Shown here: piece by piece, positions 8,913 to 17,507 of the stretch
How positions within the stretch are numbered: position 1 is the first letter of the stretch
Layout: each line of letters opens with the position of its first letter
Source: Bacillota bacterium
Lineage (GTDB): Bacteria; Bacillota; Clostridia; Christensenellales; SZUA-584
Assembly (NCBI GenBank): GCA_023416745.1
Contig: JAEZHF010000025.1
Span: forward strand, 1-55,236
Direction of reading: 5' to 3'
DNA length: 55,236 bases
The notes under the pieces: model-generated
Told to the model about the DNA's origin: nothing
Seen by the model: only the letters and a program-made list of their open reading frames with translations
Database searches by the model: none
Translations under genes and position numbers: made by a program

Positions 8913-9305
8913 TTAATTTTCTATTAATTTTACATAGACTTTTCGTGAGCGCGGGCCGTCAAACTCACAAAAATAAAGGCTCTGCCACGTTCCCAAAACG
9001 AGGCGTCCGTTATCTATGATGACGGAGACGGAGAAGCCGACCATCAAAGCTTTGGTGTGAGCGTCCGAATTGCCTTCACCATGCACAAAACCACTGTTCG
9101 GAACGGCTCGTTCCAGTGCAAAAAGAAGATCCCTCTTAACGTCAGGATCGGCATTTTCGTTGATGGTGACGCCCGCTGTGGTGTGCGGCACGAAAACGCA
9201 TGCCAGACCGCTCCGAATGCCGCTTTCCGTTACGAGCGCCGCCACATCACGTGTGATATCGATCAGCTCGCAGCGTCGGGCCGACCGGACATTAACCGTT
9301 TTCAT
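8913..9305 (-). CDS. yjbQ: YjbQ family protein (UPF0047)
   Basis: A 130-residue protein of the YjbQ family, some members of which show weak thiamine-phosphate synthase activity. Conserved family signatures are present in order: VPHTTAGVTINENADPDV, HGEGNSDAHTKA, and GTWQSLYFCEFDGPRSRK. ATG 9305 has AGGGAC upstream and lies inside the 3' end of rex, overlapping it by 14 nt, so translation is probably coupled. In vivo function is not settled in any organism. No signal peptide, so cytosolic. Confidence 0.9.
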   Translation of the reverse strand: MKTVNVRSARRCELIDITRDVAALVTESGIRSGLACVFVPHTTAGVTINENADPDVKRDLLFALERAVPNSGFVHGEGNSDAHTKALMVGFSVSVIIDNGRLVLGTWQSLYFCEFDGPRSRKVYVKLIEN

Positions 9306-9930
9306 TGTTGTCCCTCATATGATATGAGAGAATGTACAGACTGTCACTCAAATGCACGTTCTCTACGCTGATACCTTTGCGTGCTTCCACATCGACGGGA
9401 GCGAAGTTCCAAAGTCCGCGAGCGCCCATGCTGACGAGATCGTCAGCCAGCTTCTGCGCATGGGTTTTGGGAACGGCAATGATGCCGATGTCCACCACAT
9501 TGTCCCGCATAAATTCGGCAAGAGCGCTCATGGGACGGATTGTAAGCCCGCCCACCTCACGGCCGATAAGCGAGGGATCGGCGTCGAACACGGCGACGAT
9601 ATGGTAACCTTCATCATCAAATTGGCGATATTTAAGCAACGCCTGACCGATGTTGCCCCCACCGACAATCACGGCTTTGTAAGACGACCCGATGCCAAGT
9701 ATCTTCATGATTTCCTGTTTGAGCCGGCTCACCTGATATCCGTAACCCTGCTGGCCGAAACCACCAAAGCAATTCAGATCTCTGCGAATCTGGGATGCGT
9801 TGAGGTTCATATCTGTACTCATGCGGGATGAGGAAACCCTCTCGATTCCCGCAGCTTCAAGTTCGGACAAATACCGGTAATATTTCGGCAGTCTGCGAAC
9901 AACTGCATCTGATATTTTGCTATCCTGCAT
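9292..9930 (-). CDS. rex: Redox-sensing transcriptional repressor Rex
   Basis: A 212-residue protein of normal Rex length. The N-terminal winged helix (residues 1 to about 75) has the family signature MNLNASQIRRDLNCFGGFGQ; the Rossmann domain has VGGGNIGQALLKY (about 88-100) for NAD(H), followed by VFDADPSLIGREVGG. Rex represses fermentation and anaerobic respiration genes and releases DNA when the NADH/NAD+ ratio rises. ATG 9930 has GGGAGG 7 nt upstream. It is divergent from the Lrp gene and overlaps yjbQ downstream. I saw no clear Rex operator in the intergenic DNA. Confidence 0.95.
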   Translation of the reverse strand: MQDSKISDAVVRRLPKYYRYLSELEAAGIERVSSSRMSTDMNLNASQIRRDLNCFGGFGQQGYGYQVSRLKQEIMKILGIGSSYKAVIVGGGNIGQALLKYRQFDDEGYHIVAVFDADPSLIGREVGGLTIRPMSALAEFMRDNVVDIGIIAVPKTHAQKLADDLVSMGARGLWNFAPVDVEARKGISVENVHLSDSLYILSYHMRDNNENG

Positions 9931-10130
9931 ATGAAGCCTCCCTATTTTTCTACAATCATATTATATCATATTTGGACAAAGCCGACAAAGTATTTCAATC
10001 CATATTCTCCGGATGCAAATAGCGTCAAAATGCGCGGGGAAAAATTGATCTAAGCCGTATATAGATCTTGCAGACATGGCAATACCCATTTTCGGGGCGT
10101 CGGCCATACGCCGTTAGAATCCATATATGT

Positions 10131-10160
10131 TTGACGCAGGATGCGGCGGAGTGGTAGAAT
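10131..10160 (+). promoter_or_regulatory. SigA-type promoter for the Lrp/aminotransferase operon
   Basis: TTGACG (10131-10136), an 18-nt spacer, and TAGAAT (10155-10160), 37 nt before the ATG. The rest of the 266-nt rex/lrp spacer holds a small inverted repeat (ggcgt/acgcc near 10096-10113) but no other signal I can support. Confidence 0.6.
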
Positions 10161-10196
10161 ACAAAAACAACCTTTTATGAGACGGAGGAGATAACA

Positions 10197-10691
10197 ATGG
10201 GCAATTCACTGTATGGCGAGATACTTGATCTGCTGGAGAATGATGCACGGATGAGCGTGGAAGAGATCGCAGTCGTGTCGGGCGCAACGGCAGATGAGGT
10301 CCGGCAGGCCATTGGAAAAATGGAACAGGAAAAGATCATTGTCAAATATGCAGCGATCGTAAACCGTGAAAGGGTGGCATCCGAAGAAGCGGAAGCGCTG
10401 ATTGAGGTAAAGGTTGTTCCCAAGCGCGGACAAGGCTACGATGATCTGGCTGAGCGCATATACGGCTTTGTGGAAGTCAAGTCTGTCTACCTGATGTCGG
10501 GTACATACGACCTGTCGGTGGTGGTGCGCGCGCAGAGCATGAAGCAGATATCACAGTTTGTGTTTGAAAAATTGGCAGTTCTGGAAGGTGTGGCCAGTAC
10601 GGTGACACATTTCATCATGCGTAAATACAAGGAACAAGGCGTTATTCTAATGGCTAAGGAACAAGAAGAAAGGCTGGTGGTCTCACCGTGA
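10197..10691 (+). CDS. Lrp/AsnC family transcriptional regulator
   Basis: A 164-residue protein at ATG 10197 with GGAGGAG upstream. Residues 1 to about 55 form an AsnC-type helix-turn-helix (LLENDARMSVEEIAVVSG, then ADEVRQAIGKMEQEKII). Residues about 65-145 are the RAM/AsnC ligand-binding domain (EVKSVYLMSGTYDLSVVV is typical). These regulators sense amino acids and usually control neighbouring amino acid genes. The stop overlaps the aminotransferase start by 4 nt, so the pair is translationally coupled, and the regulator probably controls the operon it heads (inference). Confidence 0.9.
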   Translation: MGNSLYGEILDLLENDARMSVEEIAVVSGATADEVRQAIGKMEQEKIIVKYAAIVNRERVASEEAEALIEVKVVPKRGQGYDDLAERIYGFVEVKSVYLMSGTYDLSVVVRAQSMKQISQFVFEKLAVLEGVASTVTHFIMRKYKEQGVILMAKEQEERLVVSP

Positions 10692-11860
10692 CGATGGACA
10701 AGAAAATATCCGACCGTGTAAAAGACGTACCCCCTTCTGGCATACGCAAGTTCTTTGACATAGCCAGCGAGATGAAAGACTGTATATCGCTGGGTGTGGG
10801 CGAGCCGGACTTCGATACACCGTGGAACATACGGGAAAGTGCGATATACTCTTTGGAATCCGGGCATACGCACTATACGTCCAACCATGGCAGCACAGAG
10901 CTGAGAAAAGAGATACTGAACTATCTGGATATGAGGTTTGGCCTAAAATATGAATTGAACCAGACCGTGGTGACGGTAGGCGCCAGCGAGGCGCTGGATC
11001 TTGCCTTCCGCGCCATTATGAATCCCGGTGACGAGGTGCTGGTGCCCTCGCCTTCTTACGTGGCTTATATGCCGGGCGTGAGTTTTGCGGGTGGCGTGCC
11101 GGTGCCGATGAGGCTTAAGGAATGTGACAGCTTCCGCGTGACGCCCGAGGCGCTGGCCAGCGTGATTACGCCCAAAACCAAGGCCGTGGTCATCGCGTTC
11201 CCCAACAATCCGACGGGCGCGGTGATGACGAAGGAAGACTACGAAAAAATCGCCGATATCATCATCGAGCACGATCTGGTGGTCATCGCGGACGAGATAT
11301 ATGCGGAGCTGACATACGGTGAGCCGCATTTCTCCATCGCGGCGCTGCCCGGCATGCTGGAGCGCACCATCGTGATCAATGGCTTTTCGAAAGCCTTTGC
11401 AATGACAGGTTTTCGCCTGGGATATGCCGCGGGCCCCAAGCCCCTGATCGACGCGATGGTCAAGATCCATCAGTTCTCAATGCTGTGCGCGGCGTCTTTA
11501 AGCCAGGAAGCGGGTGTGGAAGCGCTGCGGTATGAATGCGCCAACGATTTCCCGCAGGTAAAAAAGATGACAGCGGAATACAACCGCCGCCGCCGCCTGA
11601 TGTATACTGGCCTCAACGAAATGGGGCTGACCTGCTTTGAGCCACTCGGCGCTTTCTACATCTTCCCCAACATCAGCAAAACCGGCATGGACTCCGACGA
11701 GTTCTGCAAGAGGCTGCTGTATGAGAAGAAGGTGGCCTGCGTTCCGGGCAGTGCTTTCGGTGACGGACTGGAAAATTTCATTCGCTGCTCCTACGCATCT
11801 TCACTGGATAACCTGAAGGAAGCACTCAACCGAATCAGAAGCTTCATGGGAAGCCTGTAG
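10688..11860 (+). CDS. Class I/II PLP-dependent aminotransferase
   Basis: A 390-residue fold-type I aminotransferase. GTG 10688 overlaps the Lrp stop (GTGA) and has GGTGG 7 nt upstream; ATG 10694 is the alternative. The PLP lysine lies in GFSKAFAMTGFRLGY (around residue 230); upstream are FPNNPTGAV and VIADEIYAEL, which hold the cofactor ring. The sequence fits the aspartate/aromatic/PatA-like subgroup often paired with an Lrp regulator in Clostridia. Substrate specificity (aromatic, alanine or N-acetyl-diaminopimelate) cannot be fixed by eye. Confidence 0.9.
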   Translation: MTMDKKISDRVKDVPPSGIRKFFDIASEMKDCISLGVGEPDFDTPWNIRESAIYSLESGHTHYTSNHGSTELRKEILNYLDMRFGLKYELNQTVVTVGASEALDLAFRAIMNPGDEVLVPSPSYVAYMPGVSFAGGVPVPMRLKECDSFRVTPEALASVITPKTKAVVIAFPNNPTGAVMTKEDYEKIADIIIEHDLVVIADEIYAELTYGEPHFSIAALPGMLERTIVINGFSKAFAMTGFRLGYAAGPKPLIDAMVKIHQFSMLCAASLSQEAGVEALRYECANDFPQVKKMTAEYNRRRRLMYTGLNEMGLTCFEPLGAFYIFPNISKTGMDSDEFCKRLLYEKKVACVPGSAFGDGLENFIRCSYASSLDNLKEALNRIRSFMGSL

Positions 11861-11896
11861 CTGCGAATAAGCAATAAACTTAAATACCAGAAATTT

Positions 11897-11933
11897 AAAA
11901 GGGGTCACTTCATCAGTCGTGCCTCCTTTTTTT
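11897..11933 (+). terminator. Probable terminator of the aminotransferase operon
   Basis: A 12-position stem (aaaaggggtcac with gtgcctcctttt) with one mismatch and one wobble, a 10-nt loop, and a run of seven T at the 3' side. Confidence 0.65.
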
Positions 11934-11944
11934 CGTACAAAAAC

Positions 11945-11971
11945 TAAAGCTTTTTTAACATAGTCCGATAT
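11945..11971 (+). promoter_or_regulatory. SigD (sigma-28, flagellar) type promoter
   Basis: TAAA (11945-11948), exactly 15 nt, then TCCGATAT (11964-11971), against the known SigD consensus TAAA-N15-GCCGATAT: 11 of 12 consensus bases with ideal spacing. It stands 73 nt before the ATG of the Ca-binding-like gene, directly after the previous operon's terminator. A second such promoter precedes the DUF342 gene at 41.7 kb. Confidence 0.65.
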
Positions 11972-12044
11972 AAATCTATGAAAGGGATACGTGTCGGTAT
12001 ATGCAGCACGGAAGCTGCATGGAGCTGATTCCGGAGGAACTGTA

Positions 12045-13076
12045 ATGAAAATACAGAATTACAGCGTACAGCAGGACTGTATGCACAGGCTAAGCAAGAG
12101 CAGGGATGCTTCTGAAAAGCTGACAGTTTGGACAGATGGCGCACAGGCCGCTGATACTGATGAGTCTTTCATCGTGGAGATCAATCAGCAGGCTTATGAG
12201 CAATCGGCATCCAAGACAGGCAAAGCCTGTAACGAAAGTGCCGAAGAATGTCAGGACCAGAAAACAGAAACCAAGCTCCGGCTGATTGAAGCGCTTGTGT
12301 ATCAGATGACGGGCAAGCGCATCAAGCTGCAGGTGAAAATACCCCGGCTGGACTCTTCAGGTGATGCTGCGCAGATGCCCAAAGGCATGAGTCCGGTGCA
12401 GGCGAGAGACGGCTGGGGGCTTATCTATGAGTATCAGGAGACTATCGCGGAAAGTGAAAGCATCCGGTTTAATTCGGGGGGGACAGTAACCACCTCCGAC
12501 GGCAAAACAATTTCCTTTTCACTTGAGTTTAACATGTCACGTGCTTACTATCAGCAGAGCAGTATCAGCCTTCGTATGGGCGATGCGGCCAAGATTGACC
12601 CGCTGGTGGTGGTGATGGAAGGCGGCACTCCAACGCTGAGCCGGAACAGGGTGGATTTTGATCTGGACAGTGACGGAAGTATGGATAAGATTGCATTTGC
12701 GACGGGCGGGAGCGGTTTTCTCGCGCTGGATCGCAATCAAGACGGCATCATCAACGACGGCAGCGAACTGTTCGGTCCGCAAAGCGGCAACGGATTTGCG
12801 GAGCTGTCCGCATTTGATCTGGACCACAACGGCTGGATAGATGAGTCGGACGATGTATTTGGGCGACTGTCAATAATGACGTTGTCGGAGAACGGCGATA
12901 AAACGCTGGTGAAGCTGGCAGACGTAGGTATCGGTGCGATTTATCTGCAGGAAGTCAGCTCTCCGTTTGAACTGAAGGATATGGACGAGGAATATGGCCA
13001 GATAAGAAGCAGTTCCGTCTACTTAAGGGAAAATGGCACGGCGGGTACCATCCACCACATTGATCTTTCTCTCTAG
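12045..13076 (+). CDS. Putative calcium-binding EF-hand-like protein, motility regulon candidate
   Basis: ATG 12045 is chosen because GGAGG lies 8 nt upstream; the frame is open to a GTG at 11991. The 343-residue protein has no signal peptide or membrane segment. Its N-terminal half is charged and of unknown fold. The region about 202-275 has three Asp-rich loops, DLDSDGSMDK, DRNQDGIINDGSELFG and DLDHNGWIDESDDVFG, which match EF-hand/dockerin-like Ca loops and a module often seen in large secreted repeat proteins. The flagellar-type promoter upstream suggests co-expression with motility genes. Function unknown; it could be a Ca-responsive cytosolic or surface-linked factor. No neighbour shares its theme. 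Confidence 0.75.
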   Translation: MKIQNYSVQQDCMHRLSKSRDASEKLTVWTDGAQAADTDESFIVEINQQAYEQSASKTGKACNESAEECQDQKTETKLRLIEALVYQMTGKRIKLQVKIPRLDSSGDAAQMPKGMSPVQARDGWGLIYEYQETIAESESIRFNSGGTVTTSDGKTISFSLEFNMSRAYYQQSSISLRMGDAAKIDPLVVVMEGGTPTLSRNRVDFDLDSDGSMDKIAFATGGSGFLALDRNQDGIINDGSELFGPQSGNGFAELSAFDLDHNGWIDESDDVFGRLSIMTLSENGDKTLVKLADVGIGAIYLQEVSSPFELKDMDEEYGQIRSSSVYLRENGTAGTIHHIDLSL

Positions 13077-13094
13077 ATATAGCAATTACAAGCA

Positions 13095-13127
13095 GGGCTC
13101 CGGGGATATTAGACTCGGAGCCCTTTT
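13095..13127 (+). terminator. Terminator after the Ca-binding-like gene
   Basis: An 8-bp perfect stem (gggctccg with cggagccc), a 13-nt loop and four T, 19 bases after the stop. Confidence 0.75.
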
Positions 13128-13235
13128 CATGCCTCCAAAAAGAAGTGGTTTTTGGACTGTCTGCCTTGCCGCTCTTGCGCCTCAGAAGAAAGACTATATA
13201 ATGGTATTCAAAGAGAGATTGTGAAGGGGGCGGCG

Positions 13236-14585
13236 ATGGCAAAGGAGAAGACCGCGTTCGTGTGCGGTGAGTGCGGCTACAAATGCGCCAAATGGCTGGG
13301 GCAGTGCCCGGCGTGCAGATCGTGGAATACGCTGGAGGAAGAATCAGTAGTTCCAGCGGGACCGGCACAGTCGGCAGCAGCGCTTGGTGAGCAGGCCGTG
13401 CTGTTGAGGGACGTATCGCTTGAGGATAATGCGCGCTGGTCCACCGGCTTTGCGGAGCTGGACCGCGTACTGGGTTCGGGCGTGGTGGAGGGCTCCGTGG
13501 TGCTGGCGGGCGGCGAGCCGGGCATCGGCAAGTCCACGCTGTTCCTGCAGGTGGCGGACATGGTGGCGCGCTCGGGCAAAAAGGTGTTGTACATATCCGG
13601 TGAAGAATCGTTGCGGCAGGTGCGGCTGCGCGCCGGTCGGCTGGGCGTTCACGGCGATATAAAGCTGCTGGCGGAGACGGAGCTGAACAGCTGCATCATG
13701 CGGATGCGCGAAGCTTCGCCCGACTTTGTGGTGGTGGATTCGATACAGACGCTGTATTCTTCGCGGCTGGGCCCGGCGGCGGGCAGTCTGTCTCAGATCA
13801 AGGAGTGCGCCGCGCAGTTGACGCGCGAGGCCAAGACAAGCGGGGCCGCGATATTCATCATCGGACACGTAACCAAGGAAGGCGCGATTGCGGGGCCGCG
13901 CGCGGTGGAACACATGGTGGATACCGTGCTGTATTTCGAGGGTGAGCGGCAGGGCACGTTCCGCATACTGCGCGCTGTGAAGAACCGCTTTGGTTCCACC
14001 AACGAAATCGGCGTGTTCGACATGCGCGACGACGGTATGCACGAGGTGGAAAACCCGTCCGGGCTGCTGCTGGGCGAGCGTGCGGGGGAAGCGTCGGGCT
14101 CCTGCGTGTATCCCGCGATTGAGGGTACAAGACCGGTGCTGCTGGAGATACAGGCGCTTGTGTCGCCCACGTCATTCCAAATGCCGCGCAGAATGGCGGC
14201 GGGGTTGGACTATAACCGCATGGCACTGATGGTAGCCGTGTTGGAAAAGCGCATGGGTTTAAAGCTATACAATCAGGATGTGTATCTGAATGTGGCGGGC
14301 GGCATCAAGCTGGCGCAGCCCGCGGCGGATCTGGCGATGGCGGCCAGCATTGTGTCCAGTTTTCGAGACAAGGCGATCAGCGATGCGGTGGCAATGGGTG
14401 AGGTAGGCCTGACGGGTGAGGTGCGCGCGGTGGGGCAGGTGGAAAAACGGCTGTTCGAGTGCGGCAAGATGGGTTTCAAAAAGGCTGTGATCCCGAAGTC
14501 CAATCTGGCTGGACTGAAAGTGCCAGACGGCATGGAGGTTGTCGGCGTGCGGCATGTGTTCGACGCGCTGGAAATATTGATCTGA
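13236..14585 (+). CDS. radA: DNA repair/recombination protein RadA (Sms)
   Basis: ATG 13236 follows GAAGGGGG and gives a 449-residue protein, normal for RadA. The N-terminal zinc finger has C10, C13, C24 and C27. The RecA-like ATPase core has Walker A GGEPGIGKST and a Walker B ending in VVVDSIQTL. The RadA-specific KNRFG motif is present (VKNRFGSTNEIGVF), and the C-terminal third is the Lon-like domain. RadA is a DnaB-like helicase that helps branch migration in recombination. In Bacillus it follows clpC, but here no clp gene is near. The gene ends 12 nt before the frameshifted DUF6512-like gene, so they may share a transcript. Confidence 0.96.
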   Translation: MAKEKTAFVCGECGYKCAKWLGQCPACRSWNTLEEESVVPAGPAQSAAALGEQAVLLRDVSLEDNARWSTGFAELDRVLGSGVVEGSVVLAGGEPGIGKSTLFLQVADMVARSGKKVLYISGEESLRQVRLRAGRLGVHGDIKLLAETELNSCIMRMREASPDFVVVDSIQTLYSSRLGPAAGSLSQIKECAAQLTREAKTSGAAIFIIGHVTKEGAIAGPRAVEHMVDTVLYFEGERQGTFRILRAVKNRFGSTNEIGVFDMRDDGMHEVENPSGLLLGERAGEASGSCVYPAIEGTRPVLLEIQALVSPTSFQMPRRMAAGLDYNRMALMVAVLEKRMGLKLYNQDVYLNVAGGIKLAQPAADLAMAASIVSSFRDKAISDAVAMGEVGLTGEVRAVGQVEKRLFECGKMGFKKAVIPKSNLAGLKVPDGMEVVGVRHVFDALEILI

Positions 14586-14597
14586 CCGGAGGCGGTT

Positions 14598-15142
14598 ATG
14601 GAGAAAAACGATCATAGAACGCTCAAGCGTTGGTGCGTTATCGGTGTATTCGTGGTGTTGGCGATAGCATCGCTGTGGCATTTTATCTATGAGTGGCTGC
14701 CGTGCGGCTTTATGGCTTCTATCAGTCCTGTGAACGAAAGCCCCTGGGAACACGCCAAACTGTTCTTCGTCCCGCCGCTGATCTGGTACGTCGTCATGTA
14801 TTTTGCGGCAGGGCGGCGCTATCCGAATTTTGTGTTCGCTGCAGCGGTGTACTGGTGCTGATGCCTGCGTTCATGCTGGCGCTGTACAGCATATATTCAC
14901 CGTTCATGGAGGAGACGCTGCCGCTGGATATCACCAACTCGCTGGTGACCATCGCGTTCGGTATGTGGGTGACATACCGACTGAGCGTTTCCGTAAGGCG
15001 GCTGCACGGCCCTGTGTTCAGCGGCATAACAGTGTTCGTTATCGCTGCTTTGGTTGTGATGTACGCTCTGATGACGTATAACCCGCCGCATTCTCCGCTG
15101 TTTTTGGACACTGAAACAGGCAGCTACGGCATTTCACGTTAA
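14598..15142 (+). pseudogene. DUF6512-like membrane protein, split by a frameshift
   Basis: Two frames together make one membrane protein. The first frame (ATG 14598, GGAGG 8 nt upstream) encodes a signal anchor, then HFIYEWLPCG and SPVNESPWEHAKLFF, typical of the DUF6512 family, and stops at 14859-14861. The remaining helices (PAFMLALYSIYSPFMEE, then about three more segments) continue without a start in the other frame to a stop at 15142. Joining the frames near 14835-14860 gives about 180 residues, the usual family size. The shift equals one lost base (or two gained). It may be a true pseudogene or an assembly error. No slippery heptamer is visible, so programmed frameshifting is unlikely. 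Confidence 0.75.
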
Positions 15143-15200
15143 GAAATGCTATTAAGTACTTACATCGATGTGAATATTCTGTAAAGCATATCAAAATGTA

Positions 15201-15230
15201 TTGTTGGCTGGTAATGATTGTTGGTACAAT
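15201..15230 (+). promoter_or_regulatory. Promoter of the MacA/ABC/FtsX efflux operon
   Basis: TTGTTG (15201-15206), 18 nt, TACAAT (15225-15230), 51 nt before the ATG. A GCCGATAA string, identical to the E. coli sigma-28 -10 element, directly follows at 15232-15239, but its upstream TAAT is a poor match and one base too far. Confidence 0.55.
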
Positions 15231-15280
15231 AGCCGATAAAGAAGTTTCTAATTTTTGATAGACTGCGCTTGGAGGGCCGT

Positions 15281-16804
15281 ATGACCAAAAAGAAAAGCAA
15301 AACAAAGAGAATCGTTATTATAATCATCGCGGTGGTGATAGTGGGGCTGGCCGCATTGGGCTATGCCGGATGGCAGCAGCGGATGGCGCAGGCCGGGAAA
15401 ACCACATATTCAATCGTGGATGTAACGCGCGGCAGCGTGGAAGTAAAGGTGAAGGGTGCGGGCACGGTGGCGCCGATGGAGGACTACACGGTGTACGCCG
15501 GATTCTCCGGTACGGTGAAACAGGTGCTGACGGAGAACGGCGATGTGGTGTCGGCGGACGACGTGATCGCCGTGTTTGAAAGCGACGCGCTGGAAGCTGA
15601 GCGCGATTCGCTGGAGCAGCAGATCGACGACGTGGACGCGGCGATACAAACACTCCGCGGAACCTCCGGGTCGGACAGGATCTATTCACCGGTGAAGGGC
15701 GTTGTGAAGGTTCTGTACGCCAAAGAGGGTGACTCGGTTGACGTCGTAATGGAGAAATACGGAATGCTGGCCGTGATATGCCCGGATGAGCGCATGAAAA
15801 CAGTGATCAGCGCCGAGGGCTTGCAGTTGGGCGACAGTGTGACAGTGACGGTGGATTCGGTCAGTATGCCGGGCATTGTGCGCAGCATCAAGGACGGACA
15901 AGCAATAATTAGCTTCGAGGACGACGAGTTTTTGCCGGGCACGGCAGCAACGGTATCTGCAGTGGACGGGAGCATACTGGCCGAAAGCACGGCCGAGATT
16001 GAGAATCCCGTTTATGTGACGGGGCGCGGCGGCATTGTTGATGAAGTGCGCAAGGACGTAGGCGAGGACGTGTCGCGCGGAAGCCGTATCTATGCGCTGG
16101 ACGGGGAGATACTGTCAGCGGAGTTGTATGCACAGATCGAAAACCGGGCCGATCTGGAGGATGATCTGGAAGACGTGCTGGCGGATATTGAGGCGCTGAC
16201 GGTACGCGCAGGCACACAGGGCGTGATATCCGACCTCGACCTGAACGAAAAGCAGACGGTACAGGAAGGTGCGCCGCTGTTTCGTATACAGAGTGCGGAT
16301 TCTGTGAAGATCGATGTGGATATTGATGAACTGGACATAGCGGGCATTGAAATTGGCGAAAAGGCGTCGGTGGCGTTCGATGCGCTGCCCGAGCAAGAGT
16401 TTGAAGCCGAGATCGTCAAGATCAACCCCATCGGTGTGGCGGAAAACAACGTAACGGATTATACGGTGACTCTATCGCTGCCCAAGGCAGAGGGCGTGAT
16501 GATCGGTATGAGTGCCGACGTGCAGATCATATCCAAGCGGACGGATAATGCGCTGATCATACCCGCAGCGGCAATTCAGATCATAAACGCCGAAAAGTTT
16601 GTGGTACTGGAATCCGACCTGAGCGAGGAACAGGTTGCCGTTGCCGCAGCGCATAAGGTGACGACAGGAATCACGGACGGCGTCATGATTGAGATACTGG
16701 AAGGTCTGACTGAGGGTGACCGGGTAGCCGTGCCGCAGGTGCAGGAGGATACGCAGCAGCAGATGATGAACTTCCGGGATAACGCCGAAAACAACGGGAA
16801 CTAA
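15281..16804 (+). CDS. Efflux periplasmic-adaptor-like protein (HlyD/MacA family)
   Basis: ATG 15281 follows TTGGAGG; an in-frame TTG at 15269 is rejected. The 507-residue protein has one N-terminal membrane anchor (about 8-28), then a biotinyl-lipoyl/barrel-sandwich hybrid half (VKVKGAGTVAPMEDYTVYAG), a coiled-coil hairpin (about 100-125), a second lipoyl half and beta-barrel domains. In Gram-positives such adaptors sit outside the membrane and work with an FtsX-type permease. It heads the three-gene operon with the ATPase and permease that follow. The exported substrate (peptide, lipid or drug) is unknown. Confidence 0.88.
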   Translation: MTKKKSKTKRIVIIIIAVVIVGLAALGYAGWQQRMAQAGKTTYSIVDVTRGSVEVKVKGAGTVAPMEDYTVYAGFSGTVKQVLTENGDVVSADDVIAVFESDALEAERDSLEQQIDDVDAAIQTLRGTSGSDRIYSPVKGVVKVLYAKEGDSVDVVMEKYGMLAVICPDERMKTVISAEGLQLGDSVTVTVDSVSMPGIVRSIKDGQAIISFEDDEFLPGTAATVSAVDGSILAESTAEIENPVYVTGRGGIVDEVRKDVGEDVSRGSRIYALDGEILSAELYAQIENRADLEDDLEDVLADIEALTVRAGTQGVISDLDLNEKQTVQEGAPLFRIQSADSVKIDVDIDELDIAGIEIGEKASVAFDALPEQEFEAEIVKINPIGVAENNVTDYTVTLSLPKAEGVMIGMSADVQIISKRTDNALIIPAAAIQIINAEKFVVLESDLSEEQVAVAAAHKVTTGITDGVMIEILEGLTEGDRVAVPQVQEDTQQQMMNFRDNAENNGN

Positions 16805-16817
16805 TGAGGAGGATTCA

Positions 16818-17507
16818 ATGATAGAACTCCTTAACATACGAAAGACATACCAGATGGGCGAGGCGGAAGTGCATGCGCTGGACGGTGTGTCGACGACGAT
16901 TGGCAACGGCGAGTTCGTGGCGGTGATCGGCCCGTCGGGCAGCGGCAAGTCCACGCTGATGAATATCATCGGTTGTCTGGACTTGGCTGATGAGGGCGAA
17001 TATCGGCTGAACGGGCAGCTGATCGACGACTACACCGAAAGGCAGCTGGGCGAGATACGCAACCGGGAGATCGGCTTCATATTCCAGCAGTTCAACCTGC
17101 TGCCCAAGCTTACTGCATACGAAAACGTGGAGCTGCCGTTGATTTATCAGGGGCTGCCGATGGGCGAGCGCAAAAAGCGCGTGCTGGAATCGCTGGACAA
17201 GGTGGGCCTGAGTAATCGCATGAGCCACAAGCCAAGCGAGCTGTCCGGCGGGCAGCAGCAGCGTGTGGCGATCGCGCGGGCGATTGCGACACGGCCCACG
17301 CTGATACTGGCCGACGAGCCAACGGGCAACCTGGACTCGCGCTCCGGCAAGGAGATCATGGGCATACTGGCGGAGCTGAACCGCGAAGGGCGTGGTATAC
17401 TGCTGATCACACATGACAAAGACATTGCGGGAATGGCAGCCCGTCAGCTGCTGATGCGTGATGGGTGCATCGAGAGTGACAGCGCGAGCGGGGGTGAGAC
17501 GGCATGA
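16818..17507 (+). CDS. ABC transporter ATP-binding protein (MacB/LolD type)
   Basis: A 229-residue ATPase with AGGAGGATT before ATG 16818. Walker A GPSGSGKST (about 35-43), Q-loop FIFQQFNLLP, signature LSGGQQQR, Walker B LILADEPTGNLD and H-loop LLITHDKD are all intact. The LTAYENVELPLIYQGLP segment is typical of the ATPases that partner FtsX/MacB permeases. It lies 13 nt after the adaptor and overlaps the permease start by 4 nt (ATGA). It should power mechanotransmission by the next gene product. Confidence 0.95.
   Translation: MIELLNIRKTYQMGEAEVHALDGVSTTIGNGEFVAVIGPSGSGKSTLMNIIGCLDLADEGEYRLNGQLIDDYTERQLGEIRNREIGFIFQQFNLLPKLTAYENVELPLIYQGLPMGERKKRVLESLDKVGLSNRMSHKPSELSGGQQQRVAIARAIATRPTLILADEPTGNLDSRSGKEIMGILAELNREGRGILLITHDKDIAGMAARQLLMRDGCIESDSASGGETA

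Noticed and set aside
9931..10196. Rex operator in the rex/lrp spacer
   Set aside because: No ttgtgaa-n4-ttcacaa-like palindrome found on reading; only a short unrelated inverted repeat.
14835..14861. Programmed -1 frameshift in the DUF6512-like gene
   Set aside because: No slippery heptamer or downstream pseudoknot is visible; a mutation or assembly error explains it better.
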